Source: Anniella stebbinsi (taxonomy: Eukaryota; Chordata; Lepidosauria; Squamata; Anniellidae). Taken from it: a stretch of DNA of 64,000 nt. Where the stretch lies: assembly GCA_029215795.1 (NCBI GenBank), contig JARDYH010000006.1, forward strand, positions 26,861,501-26,925,500, read 5' to 3'. Made by a program: the position numbers and the translations under genes. Under the pieces are notes generated by a model that saw only the letters and a program-made list of their open reading frames with translations, made no database searches and had not been told where the DNA came from. Shown here piece by piece: positions 33,956 through 45,085 of the stretch. Every line of letters begins with the position of its first letter. Position 1 is the stretch's first letter.

Positions 33956-36900
33956 CCCCACTGAGTTTGATGTCAGATTTATGTCCATTTATGCTTTTGG
34001 ATTTAAAACTTTTATTTTTCAGACAATAATAAAACACAAATACAAACACTACAACATACAACTTTAAACATTAAAATGGACTTCCGAATTTCTCCAACAA
34101 ACAGAAATTTCTACCCGACTTCCATCAATTATTTTTCTTCCAATTTAATCACTGAATCCGCTTGCACATATATCCTTCCCTAGGTGACTTAGCAGGTGGA
34201 CAGCCACCCGGAGAGCTTTGGCTAATGGGTGGTATAGAAATGTAATAAAATAAAATCAGATAAAATAATAAAATAAATAATTCCCCCTAGCAGTTATCGA
34301 AGAGGCTGAATCTATATCCTTCCCTTCTCTCTCTTTTAAAAGAGTCTATCAGAGCCTGGCCCATTTGTCCCTTGAAGAATGCATTGCTGACGAATTATGG
34401 CATATATCACATTGAAAGATAAGATGGCCCCTGGTGTGGGGAATGGGATTGTTAGGTCCTGGAATAGTGATGCCAGAGTAGATGTGGGGAGAGAGTTGGC
34501 ATCAGCCACAGGACCTGTATCCTGTGTGTATATCTCCATTGCAAGGTCTGTAGTTACTGGTGAATGACCTTTGGCTGTTGGACAGCTGCCTGAAGCAAGT
34601 ACAGGCCATCTGGGACAATGTCACCCCCCCACCCCTCACATGCCTTTGGTGATAGGCTTGTATTTGCTTACCGACAGCCACTCAACTTAAAGAGGATATA
34701 CTCACGAAGGTTTGTTTTTTGTTAATCTGCTCATCATTGCAATTGAAACAACTGCACCTTTTCTGAAAAAAAGCTGGAAAGTATTTGAAATTATACAGTA
34801 AACATGGCTATGGGATCCTCTGCCACTTGCAGGGTGAGTATTTCCTGCACGTTCCCTGGCATGCAAAAACATTTCAAAAGGCTACAGGGAAGATGCCATC
34901 CGCCTACAATGTAACAGGTTGTCCTCAACCCAAGTCCCAATGTTCATCCACTTATCCACTTATATTTCATTTTCAGCCTGGAGGCTATCGGGTTCCTCGC
35001 CAGCTCGTTTCTCGGTTGCAAACTCTTCCTGGGTTGTGTTCCCAGAGCCACTACTGGGATTTAAGGGTGCAGCTAGAGCAGAGTCCAAGTTGATGTCTTG
35101 TGTGGGTGGGGAAGTAATGAGAAACTGAAACAACTAGACTTCCTTGGCAAATGTGTACAGTAAATTCTTGGTACAGAAGCCTATAAGAAACGGGCATGCC
35201 AGGATATGCAATATCACCTGAGTAGTTTGAGGATCATGACCTACCTTGTTGTTTTTAGGAATAACCACGAAGCATTATCAACCTTTGCGCCTGAAGAAAT
35301 GTCTGGCTGTGAATGTGTGTAGTGTGTCACTGGTAAGAAGCAACCGTTTAGTTGTCTGTGGCTCAAACCTTCATCCATTTTCTCTGGCTCCATGTCAGCA
35401 GCATCATTCTGTTTAACCCACAATGAGCAAATAGTTTATATGATGTAAATGAACCTAGACCAAGACATGGAAAGAAATCTCGGGGAAATAATAATGATAA
35501 GATCCTCTGCTCTTCGGAAGCATCTCTCTTTCCCTAAAGTAGGCTGCATAAATATTGATCTTGTCTTTGTGTGCCCTAGATTCATTTGCTCAGGCATTAA
35601 TACATATGCTTGAAAATGAAATCAATCTGGTTTTCCTCCAAGCAAATATATTCAGTTTGCATGCACAATGAATCCTTCACAGTCTTGGCACTTGATTATG
35701 TAACACACACAAAAGTGTTATTTGTAGCTACCCAATATTTAAAAGGCATTTATATTACGTACTTCCTATACAAACAGTGCTAACCCCATTCACATTGTGT
35801 TTCAACTGATTTTTCCCTGACTAGAGTATGGTGTAAAGTAGGAAAGGAAATGTCAGGCCTAGAGTCTAGATTCTTCCTTCCTGGGGTCCTAGCCTAGTCC
35901 TCTGGAGTTCCCCAGAGGACTATTTCCCTTTCCCTGATCCCACCCCTTTTCTCCCAACCGTCAATTGTTGGGTGCTTTCTCAGGTTTTGCCCAGCTGTTT
36001 CCACATCCTAAAAGGTTGAAATTCCTCTCCATAGGCTTAGTTACCAGCAGTAAGAACTTTCAGCTAAAACATACTGGTCTTTCTTGTATATTAGGCCTCA
36101 ACCTTTTTGCCCTGCTCCCTTTGTCTTTGGTCCTGCCCAGTACTGGAATTCTGCCCTCCAAGAACCTCTCTAGAATTGAATTTGGCCGGTGGGTTGAAAG
36201 AGCTCCTGTGATAAAGTGAAATCTTTTTCTTGATTATCTGTTATATTCATTCATTTTTGAGTCAGGGCCACTCCTACCATTAGGCAGATTGATTAGATTG
36301 CCTCTGGCAACAGATATGGAGGGCAGAGCTGTTTGTGCCACATGCCCTGTTCTGCACTTCCTTATCGAGTCTGCTACCTTCAAGTGTGGTGGAGGACAGT
36401 GTCCTGTCACCATGGTTGGAGTAAGATTCAACTGCCAGACCAGTTGGCTCTTGTATTTGGAATTGTCTTGGGTTGGCCTATAGAAGAAGGAAGGGCACCT
36501 GGTGGCCCATGGATCAAATCCAGCTCCAAAGGAATTTTATCTGGACCCCTAGTAGCCCTACCAAATTTTAAGCAAGGTATGTAAAAGGCCTGCCTAGAAT
36601 TTTATTCTTAAGAAAAAAGAGGAGGAATGATTAAAGTATCAACTACGCCTGTCTTCGAATCTAAAATGTTACATTTCTCTCTGGATTTTGATTTGGTACG
36701 CACCCACACCCCACTTCTGAGTGGTGATAAGTTTCAGGAGTTCCAACATTTACTCAGGGTTCAATTATTTTAGAACGAGGTCCCTGGGGACTTATGGGAT
36801 TTCTGTGGTATAAAGTTTATTTACACATGTATACAGGTTGAACATAAGGTGAGGATCTACAGCATTAACACTCCAATAGATGCCTTTTCCCCATCAGATG

Positions 36901-37324
36901 CCCATAGGATTTCCTGCAGAAAACAAAGCCATCTTTCTGCCTTCTTTCCAGTTCAAGTCCCAGCACACACCATTACACACTCACACAAATGCACAGCTTG
37001 ATTCTGTTGTTCTCACCCTAGACTCAATCTGCACATTCCTTAGGGAGGGGGAAAAGAAAGGGAAGCCGTCTTCCAGAATAGTCTGCCTCTGGTCATCTCT
37101 GACTGAGAACAGTCACCCCTCACCTAATCTCCATAACACTAGGGAATCTGCCAGGGGAAACATGTTCAACCCGTTTGACCCATTCTGACACTATTTTCAC
37201 AACCAGACTCAGAGAGTTGAGGGGGAATCTTGAGAGATCATTTAGACTAACCTCAAATGCTATGTAAAGCTTTGACCCTGCCAGAGCACACGTGTTCCGT
37301 AACTACAGAACCCTTACTGTTAGT
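33956..37324. other. Unassigned sequence with minor fragments
   Basis: A short L2-type 3' tail (CCACCCGGAGAGCTTTGGCT, then an AATAAAATAAAAT tail) lies at about 34205-34285. Low-similarity repeat motifs occur at 36255-36300 (CTACCATTAGGCAGATTGAT) and, related, at 32745. Many short ORFs overlap on both strands and none shows a domain. No gene is supported. Confidence 0.45.
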
Positions 37325-37460
37325 TCAAGGGTGGAGAACCTCTTTTAATCCAAGGGCTACCTTCCATTTTGGAAAAGTTCTTGGTGGCTGCATTCTAGTG
37401 GTGGGTGGGGCTGGAGGCAAAAGGGGGCAGGACCAAAATGCTACCACAGTTTAGCTGGTG
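37325..37460. repeat. Dispersed repeat, relative of 7390-7500
   Basis: GGGTGGAGAACCTCTTTTAA, CCATTTTGG and GGTGGCTGCATTCTAG match the order in 7390-7500. Ends are not defined. Confidence 0.4.
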
Positions 37461-37859
37461 ACTCTCAGTAACTCAACCTTAGGATAGGCATTTTAACCTT
37501 TTAAGAGTAGGTGACGCTGCACAAAAGATGGGAAACAAGCAAGCAATTGGTGGTTGATGGAAAGGGGGTTGGACAGGAGAAGGGGTGTGTGGCCTTCTGG
37601 GGAACTGCAGAGGGCGGTATTGGGCCTCCCAGATGGCCTGAAGTTCTTTACTCCTGTTTTAGATGGTGCCAACTTTTATTATATAACTTGTCGCTGATGA
37701 AGAGATACGTTTGTTTGGCAAAATATTTTTCTAACCATAATCTGGAGAGAGAGTGACTCCCAGGAATCCAGAGTCTGTTTATTCCAGATTGTTCAGGAGT
37801 CTTTGGCCAAACTTGCTGATGCCACCACAGTTTTTAGGGTGGTTAAAACAAAACGAGCT

Positions 37860-38240
37860 TGTAAAGAGCTCCAAAATGGTGTGAAGAGTACATCTTCACA
37901 CAGCGGATAGGTAAATGATGAAGTTTGCTACTACAGGATGTGGATTGCCACTACTGTGGATGGCTTTAAAAGGGGGTTGGACAAATTCATAGAGGATAAA
38001 GCTATCAATGGTGACACATCATGATGGCTATAGATTACCTTCGGTATCAGAAGCAGTATTGCTAGGGAACATTAGTGGGATTGCTAGGGAACCAATTTCT
38101 AGGGAACATTAGAGGGATGGTGATATTTTACTCATGTCCTACTTCTGGGCCGCCCACAGGCAACTGGTTGGCCACTGTATAAACAGAATGCTGGACTAGG
38201 TAAGGCCTTTGGTCCGACCCAGCATGGTTCTTATATTCTG
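37860..38240 (+). mobile_element. CR1-type LINE 3' fragment
   Basis: The sequence runs through CACACAGCGGATAGGTAAA, TGGCTTTAAAAGGGGGTTGG, AATTCATAGAGGATAAAGCT, TCATGATGGCTATAGATTAC, TGGTTGGCCACTGT and GAATGCTGGACTAGG. It ends with a CCTTTGGTCCGACCCAGCAT and TCTTATATTCTG end. This succession is typical of sauropsid CR1-type 3' regions. An internal stretch GCTAGGGAACATTAG is partly triplicated at about 38061-38111. Confidence 0.7.
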
Positions 38241-39579
38241 AAGTATTTAACACTTTCTGTATCCACTTCTTCAATTCTTTTAGTGTCTCTGTTGAGGATG
38301 CCAACTGGTTCTTCAGGGAACTGACCCAACAATACTTGTAGATTTATTATTACAACAGTGATGGTGTTCTGCAACAAAAATGTACAGCAAGGGAGACTGA
38401 ATAACCAATACGCTTTCCTAATCTATTTGGGCAAAGGTCGTTTGGCTGAAACAATATTTCAAAATTAGCTCACAACCATATTGCAGTATAACAAAAACAA
38501 CAGCTTATATAGGAAGAGTGCAGGAACACTTGTTATTTTATTTCTTTTCTTTTTCTCACCAGATCCATATACCCCTGAATAAATTACCCCCATGTAATGA
38601 TTTATCTCTCATCTGAATTGCCTGTTGTCCAAGAGTGATAAATTTCTGCCAGACTTGGAAACAACATGAGGAGGTCAGGGGCAGGCCTAGTATTGATTGC
38701 ACACAAATATGTCATCTGAATATGACTAATGAAACCAAGCAATGCAGTGTCCTGCTATTTTTTGCATGCCCAGCCTTTTCTTAAGGCTCTTCTGTCCCTT
38801 TCCTTGATTAAGAAGCTGGAAAGGAAGCCACACAATATTCCAACCCTGAAAGAGAAAGGGAGGAGCAGCTGCTCCCTGCTGAATTTTGCCTGCTGCCAGA
38901 GCACACAACTTAAGCAACACCAAGGACCGCGCTTCCATTTGGATCTACACGAGAGGACCACATACCACAATAGCCCCTTGTAGGCCTTCTAAGTTTTACT
39001 TACACATGTACACTGCTTCATGCCCCTCCTCATGTTCAGGGCAAACACCTGTTGTGGGGAGCCCTGTATCTCTGTAGAGGCTCACCCTGGGATATAGAAC
39101 AAGGAGGGCAACAGAGGGAGGCAGAGTTAGCATGCTTGTTCTCATTCCCTCTCCGGCATGTTAGAGTAAATAAAATGTAGAAGGCATGAATAGGGCTTAT
39201 ATTAACCACAGAAAAGCATTTTTGCCACACTGCAACTTGGTGTTTTATTTATTTATTTATTTATTACTTGTCTACCCAATAACAAAGTTCTTTTAAACCT
39301 ATTTTCTATACCACATGGTGCACACTATCTTTTCCCCCTCTGCACTACCACAGATCTTTCTACCACTACCCATGGTTACCATGTATCCATAACCTCTCTC
39401 TGCACCATCACAGGTTTCTCTTTCTCCATAGCCTAATTTGTTACCTTACCCTTTTTAACTCAGACATCCTCCCCTGCCTGTTTGCACTCCTCCTTGTTTC
39501 CACTCAGTCACCCCATCTTTTTGTCCCCACCCCAGAGGTTCCAGTGCATCCCATTCATGTGGTTCCAGCTTTCTTCCGC

Positions 39580-39582
<3 letters not shown>
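38241..39582. other. Unassigned sequence
   Basis: A short TTTATT run at 39244-39264 may be a LINE tail. No gene was found. Confidence 0.5.

Positions 39583-39631
<49 letters not shown>
39583..39631. repeat. (TC)n microsatellite
   Basis: About twenty-four uninterrupted TC units, which create artificial Ser-Leu and Arg-Glu ORFs on the two strands. Confidence 0.95.
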
Positions 39632-39632
<1 letters not shown>

Positions 39633-39744
39633 CTTGTTCTGTTTCTGTGCTCCTTTCCACCTCTACTTCTCTTCACAGACATTTACGGTAATAACACACA
39701 AGGCTTTCACTCTCCCAGCAATTCACACCCATACAGAGAGCTTC

Positions 39745-39935
39745 TTTAAATAGTACACTCGTTACTGGCCACTCACAAATGTTCATGAGTCATTCTGACT
39801 CCTGTGCGTCTCCTGTTCCATTTTCCAGTTTTAGCACTAAAAAAACTTCAGAAAACCTGACTCCTCTGGGATATATTGATATTTGTCAGGTTTTCCTGCT
39901 GTGTGCAGGCAAATCACGTGGTTGCTGCTCTTTTC
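39745..39935 (+). repeat. Dispersed repeat, copy 2 of the family at 2410-2610
   Basis: It shares TTACTGGCCACTCACA, CCATTTTCCAGTTTTAGCAC, CTCTGGGAT and CAGGTTTTCCTGC landmarks with the copy at 2410-2610. Confidence 0.55.
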
Positions 39936-40807
39936 CTCATGTAATTACAGCTCATTACAAATATGGAAGTGAAGCAGGAGGCAGAGCCACGGTAAGGGAA
40001 CATAATTCCCTCCTCCCCCATCTGAAGAAGCTCAGGATCTCATATGAACCTAATTGCAACAGGCTATAGCAACTCAATGGAGTGCCACTGACTCCAATGA
40101 CAGGAGGAGTAACATTCTTTTATCTTCCAACTCACATTTCTGGGTACTGTTGAGGAAATCCCCAAAACATGTCCATTTCCCCCTGACACGCATCTTACAC
40201 GCATACACACATTCAGACAGTACACGCATCCTACACGTGTCCACTGACACCCCCACGCACACTCGCCCATGCACACACACGCACACACAACCACACTTCA
40301 GCCCCGTCTCAAAAATGCCCCAGAAACAGCTAATACCTCCCTTCCCCCTTCCCGCTTGAGCGCCGTTCCGCTCGAGTAACCAGGAAGTCTATAAAAACTA
40401 GTCTATTAAGATAACAAAACCGCAGACACACACCAGTTCCTTTGATGTAGTTCTCAGTTTACTTAACTCAGATACAATGTTTTCTTCAGCTGCAGCCATG
40501 CATGCAAAGTTCAATGGACCATTTCCTCCTTCTTCCCTGGCTTGTATTTCGCCGCTCCAAGGGGGAAAAAACTCATAGGTAAACGGCTCCAGATGTCAGG
40601 GGGCATGCACAAGGTGGGTGACACATCCGGGTGAGACCAGATGTTGGTAAACCAGGTTCGCGCCGAAAATTAAATGAACACCTCTGAATTTCAAATGGCA
40701 ATGGCGGCTGGCTAACAGCTCCCGGACACGATCCACCAAAATGTGTCCCCTTACTCAGTCTACTCGAGAGTAACGGTATCCGGAAATGATGTATTTAGAG
40801 CTGTAAA

Positions 40808-40853
40808 CCAATGGGATGAGGGCTGATGACGTGTAACATCTGGAATATAAAAG
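40808..40853 (+). promoter_or_regulatory. LTR promoter: CCAAT, CRE-like site, TATA box
   Basis: CCAAT (40808-40812), TGACGT (40827-40832) and TATAAAAG (40846-40853) are closely spaced, as in a Pol II promoter. The same three sites survive in the 3' LTR. Activity is not shown by the sequence. Confidence 0.7.
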
Positions 40854-40929
40854 CATTGTTTGAACCTTGGCGCAGTGTGACGCTGGAGAGCAGCGATAGT
40901 GCCCAGTGGTCACCTATTCTGCGCAGAAT

Positions 40930-40935
40930 AATAAA
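40930..40935 (+). terminator. LTR polyadenylation signal AATAAA
   Basis: It lies about 77 bp after the TATA box and about 87 bp before the LTR end, as expected for a retroviral R region. It is conserved in the 3' LTR at 60045-60050. Confidence 0.75.
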
Positions 40936-41024
40936 TCAGTTTCCAAAGCTTCAGGAAGTCTTTCGTCAAGCGTTTCATATCTGGACTTTGGTGCACTTGG
41001 AAATAGCATAATTTATGCAACAGC

Positions 41025-41042
41025 TGGCGACTGGCGGCAGGA
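41025..41042 (+). other. Primer-binding site
   Basis: TGGCGACTGGCGGCAGGA begins two bases after the LTR's terminal CA, the standard spacing. TGG pairs with the CCA end of a tRNA. The TGGCGA start is typical of sites for tRNA-Arg, but the remainder fits poorly, so the primer is uncertain. Confidence 0.6.
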
Positions 41043-42060
41043 CCCTGGTGACCTGTGGACTGGAAAGAGGACTGCTACCCCGGGGAGAAAAACAGGCGCC
41101 TTGGACGGGAATTTCCCCTCCTCTTCTTGGAGCTCAGATCTCTAGCCAGGATCATGGCTAAACAGGGTACCAGAAAACTGAAAGACCCAGAGGCTGTGAA
41201 ATTCAGGCAGGGGCACCGGTGTTCCATCTGCTCCCCACCCATTCCTCTGAGACACGGTACACTTCCAACCCATCTTTCCTAGGCTGCACTTCTGGGGGAC
41301 TCCCTTAGTGCTAGGTTAGTTCCCATCGGGGCGGAGGAATAGCATAAAAGCCTGTTCTAATCTGCCAAAGTTTGTGTGTGTGTTAGGTAGGAAGATGGGG
41401 GCAATGTGCACCACTCAGAAGGAGGACACCCCAAATTGACTGTGTATTGCGCAACTACAGGTCATTTGAGGGGGCAGGGGAGATCTGAAAAAGCAAGACT
41501 TCATCAAGTACTGTAATTTTGTCTGGACGTCTTTTGTGGGATGTGGGTGGCCAAAAGGGGAAACTTGGCATCTGAAGGTGGTGAGAAATGTACATGACTA
41601 TGTTATTGAAATGAGGATGTGGAATCAATTGCCTTACATTGATACATGGTTGGGAGCAGTTTAAAAGTAGACCCCAGCGGGGGAAAGAGAGATTCCTCCC
41701 CCCAGAGAAAGGAGGGAAGTTTAAAAGCTATTGTATATTTTTTGTATTCTTATATGAATCAGATGAAAAGAATGGAGTTTTTGAATATAGTATTTCTCTT
41801 TGGATTTGGAACATCAGCCTGATCAACTACGTTTTAAATCCATAAAAAATAGAATACCAAAAAGAAAAATTACACAAAATGAGGCTTCAGAAGAGTAAAG
41901 AAGTCACAGGCGGGAAGCTGGAATCAGGGAAGTGGCTGTACTGAGAGAGAGAGCTGAATATCGCAGGCTCAAGCTATTCAGCTGCCCAGTCCTTATGGCT
42001 TTAGAAGTGTAAATTACAATCGTGTAAAGCAATGGTGGCACGGTCAGAGGTACAGACTAG
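41043..42060 (+). other. Retroviral leader / decayed 5' gag
   Basis: The stretch follows the primer-binding site and should contain the packaging signal and the gag start. A 42-codon ATG frame starts at 41155 but shows no matrix-domain similarity I can recognise. The region is probably decayed or rearranged. Confidence 0.5.
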
Positions 42061-43500
42061 GTGGCAGAGAGGGATGGGAAGAGATGCCCCCACCTCACAC
42101 CCCAAACCATGCTCAGGTGCCCCATGTGCCACAACGATCCGTGGCACAAGCCCTGCCCCTCCCCGACCCTGGCAGGCAAGCCCCCTCTGTGGGTGCCCAG
42201 CCAGGCAGCCCAAGCAACCCTGGGCTTTCCCCAACCCCTTCCGGAGGTCCCGTCAACCCAACAATGGGTGCCTCAGGTGGGCCAGGCAACCATGAGCCCT
42301 GGCCACACCAGCAACTTCCTCCTCCTCCTCAGCAGCCCTCCCTGGCTGAGAGGAATGCTCAGCCCCTACCCAGCTCTGGCAGGCAAAATGTCCCCTCTGG
42401 CAGCAGCAGCCTTGGCCAGCACGGCCAGGCAGTCCTGCCACTTCAGAAAGTCCTGGGTTCTGGTCAAGCCAGTAACTGCAGGCAAGCCCCATATCCCAAA
42501 CATCCTGGCAGAAGCCACAAGGAGGGGGGCTCCAATCCCCCTCCGGTGTCGGCTTTCAATCCAGGATGGCAGGGCTCAAGCTGCAACAATCCCCCCAGTG
42601 GTTGGATCTTGCTAGGACACAAGAGTACATGCAAGGAGGCCTTGCCACGCTGAGCTCAACCAACCCATTGCTGGCTTCAGGTGTTGGCATCCATGGGCTC
42701 CATGATGGGCAGCTGGGAGAGAACAGCCAAGAAGGTGCCCTGATTGTAGCAAAGGTCCTTCAGGAAGCCAGCAAGGCTCTAGAAAAGCTGCACAGAGCCA
42801 AGGAATTCTCTCCCTGGCACTGCCGCTCGCAGGGAGCAGCAGACGAAAGAGAGTTTGGGGAAAAAGAAACCAGAGCAAAACAGATGCCACTGAGAGAAGT
42901 AATAGATGCCATGGGTGGCAGAATGATCCAATATATTCCGTTTACAACCTCTGATCTGTATACTTGGAGAAATCAAGGACCCTCTTACTCAGAGGACCCA
43001 GGGAAAGTTGTCGGAGTCACCAGCCTAACTAGGCAGATGTTCAGCTTCTCTTAGATGAACTTTGCACTCAAGACGAAAAGAGAAGCATTTTGGAACATGT
43101 AAAGAAGCAAACCTGGAACATTATCACAGGCTGATTTTATATGGAATGGCTGCTTCAGTGCACAAAATGGTGGATCTTACCAACGTCTACCAGCTCAAGC
43201 AAGAGCCGAGTGAGAATCCTGCTGCCTTTTTGGAACGCCTGACAGAGGGACTTAGAAAGCATTCTGACCTGGATCCAGAGGTACGAGCAACCCAGCCAAT
43301 CCTACCCACAATGTACATAGCACAACCAGAGGCAGACATTTGTAGGAAAACTGACAGAGGGGGAAAGCCAAGGCCCCCTGGATGACTAGCAAGGAAATTG
43401 GGCACTGGCGAAATGACTGAAAGAAGGCGAAGGAGAGAAAAAAGAGAGGAGCCAGAGTGATGGCTGCCTCTGGTGATGGGAAAGAAGCATGTTGAAGGTG
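42061..43500 (+). pseudogene. gag remnant (Pro-rich region, capsid, nucleocapsid)
   Basis: Gag forms the virus core. From 42061 to 42653 two frames encode a Pro/Gln-rich stretch like the region between matrix and capsid of gamma-type viruses. The frame 42566-43054 reaches the capsid N-terminus with QYIPFTTSDLYTWRNQ and YSEDPGK. A break follows, and the frame 43062-43385 has the major homology region (ENPAAFLERLTEGLRKHSDL). The nucleocapsid CCHC knuckle is recognisable at 43379-43420 as KEIGHWRND, but all three Cys codons are lost (TGG, AGC, TGA). At least three frame changes separate the parts. Confidence 0.85.
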
Positions 43501-43528
43501 GCTCGGATCTATTGCCCCCACAACCCAG

Positions 43529-44200
43529 TTGCTGACAGCAATGAAAGAGGATCCACTAGTCGAAATAGAGGTAGGGGACAAAAAATTGTTGCCCCAGGTG
43601 AAGGAAGAGGACATGAATAGAGAGAGGAGAAAGTTGATAGAAGGAATAGAGGGAGAAGAGTTTCGTGTGTTCAGCACACATCCCCTCCTCTTGAGGGTGG
43701 GGACAGCAAAACTGAAACATGAATTCTTGGTGTCAGAGAAGTGCCTGGTCACCCTGCTTGGTCGTGAACTGCTAGCAAAATTGCAAGCACAAATCTATTT
43801 TGAAAGAAGAAAAATGATAGTAGAGTTACCCAAGCAACAAGGCTCTAAATATCAGATGGCCATTTTTGAGAATAGTGCTGAACAGACAGCAAAGGAAGAT
43901 CATGCTTTGAGTCATCTCTTGGAGCAAGTGCCACCCAAAGCTTGGGCTGGAAGCCGACCTGCTCGAGCAAAGAATACAACACCAGTGAAAATACAGGTGA
44001 AGCCAGGAGGTCTGCCAGTAAAACAGAGACAACACCCTCTCACAAGACAGGTGAGAGAGGGCTTAAAAAAACCCTTGATTGAAAAGTTCAAGACTTATGG
44101 CTGGCTGAAAGAAGGCAAGTCAGAATACAATACACCCATTATCGGAGTAAAGAAACAATCCAAGGAGTCCCCAGACCAGAGAACCCAAAAGCTTTGAGGG
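43529..44200 (+). pseudogene. pol remnant: protease end and start of reverse transcriptase
   Basis: The 222-codon frame contains a protease C-terminus (FLVSEKCLVTLLGRELLAKL, QIYF). It continues into the reverse transcriptase N-terminus, with PVKIQVKPGGLPVKQRQHPL and YNTPIIGVKK. The DTG active site that should precede the protease end is absent: the frame passes from an EIEVGD stretch straight to unrelated acidic residues. The frame ends soon after the first RT motif, because the catalytic fingers and palm are deleted. Confidence 0.85.
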
Positions 44201-44854
44201 CTTTTCTTGGACTGACTGGGTTCTGCAGGCTATGGATTCCTGAATATAGAGACAAGGCCCAACCTTTGTTTGACTCCCTGAAAAAGGAGATCTGCTAATG
44301 GAAATGGACACCAAGCATAGAGAAGACTTTCCTTGAATTGAAGAAGGCATTAATGTCAACCTCAGCCTTGGCAGTGCCAAATTATCGAAAGCCATACAGA
44401 TTATACATGCACGAAAGAAAAGGCATCGCATCAGGAGTGCTGAATCAAGGAATGGGAGGAGACGTTGAGGTACATGTCCCACATGGTGTCCCACAAATTT
44501 TGGGCACAGCTGGAGAGAAACTTCTGAATCCCAGCAGACAGTCCCACTATGAAATAGCCCTGCTAGGAACACCGGGACTGACCTTCAAACTCAGCAACAT
44601 CCTGAACCCAGCAACCCTCATGCCAGTAGAAGGAATGATAGAACATGACTGTGTGGAAGTCTTAGAGCAAGTGACAATCGCACGACCAGACCTGTCAGAT
44701 GTGCCTCAGGATGATGCGGAGGTGGAGATGTATGTGGATGGATCCAGTCGTGTCATAGGAGGCAAGCGCTACACAGGTTGTGCTGTAGTGGTCCTGAAAG
44801 GAGAGACTTTAAAAGAAAGACTTCCAGCTAACTGGTCAGCACAAGCTGCAGAAC
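44165..44854 (+). pseudogene. pol remnant: RT connection and first part of RNase H
   Basis: After the deletion the text resumes in another frame with LRAFLGLTGFCRLWIPEYRD (about 44195-44255), the gamma-type RT thumb/connection. A stop near 44296 is followed by the frame 44338-44877, the rest of the connection and the RNase H start with MYVDGSS, which holds the first catalytic Asp. The reading is cut at 44854 by L1-2. The remainder lies at 56141-56598. The region therefore lacks the RT Y.DD site altogether. Confidence 0.85.
44842..44854 (+). repeat. Left TSD of L1-2
   Basis: CAAGCTGCAGAAC is repeated exactly at 56128-56140 and belongs to the provirus RNase H sequence. Confidence 0.95.
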
Positions 44855-45085
44855 AGGGGATGGACTTCCGGAGCTGACGGGTGAGCGGCGCTTTCTCAAG
44901 CTCCGGTCGTAAATAAAATGTAAAGTTAATAGCCTCGTCAAATGTGAGTAGAAAGGGAAAAATATCGTGTGGGAGAGATAAGAGAGGTTAAAAGGCTTTG
45001 AAAGAACTATTTTTGAAAACTGCTGTAGCCGGAGCTGGCTACTTTTGCTTTTAACCTCTACAGCGTCTGGGTTGGATCAGATCCA

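Larger units (their letters stand above)
40148..41022 (+). repeat. 5' LTR (875 bp)
   Basis: It starts TGTTG and ends CAACA, a perfect 5-bp inverted terminal repeat of the TG...CA type. It aligns along its length with 59254-60137. Differences include a 39-bp segment absent here (between 40648 and 40649), a longer insertion near 40358 and scattered substitutions. U3 contains a CA-rich stretch (40197-40293) and, before TATAAAAG, a compact promoter. AATAAA at 40930-40935 ends the R region. U5 is short. Confidence 0.95.

Noticed and set aside
39455..39753. Ser-Leu-rich and Arg-Glu-rich ORFs on both strands
   Set aside because: They are translations of the (TC)n microsatellite at 39583-39631.
42001..42890. 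Minus-strand ORFs at 42001-42492 and 42612-42890 as host genes
   Set aside because: They are antisense to the Pro-rich and capsid regions of the decayed gag.
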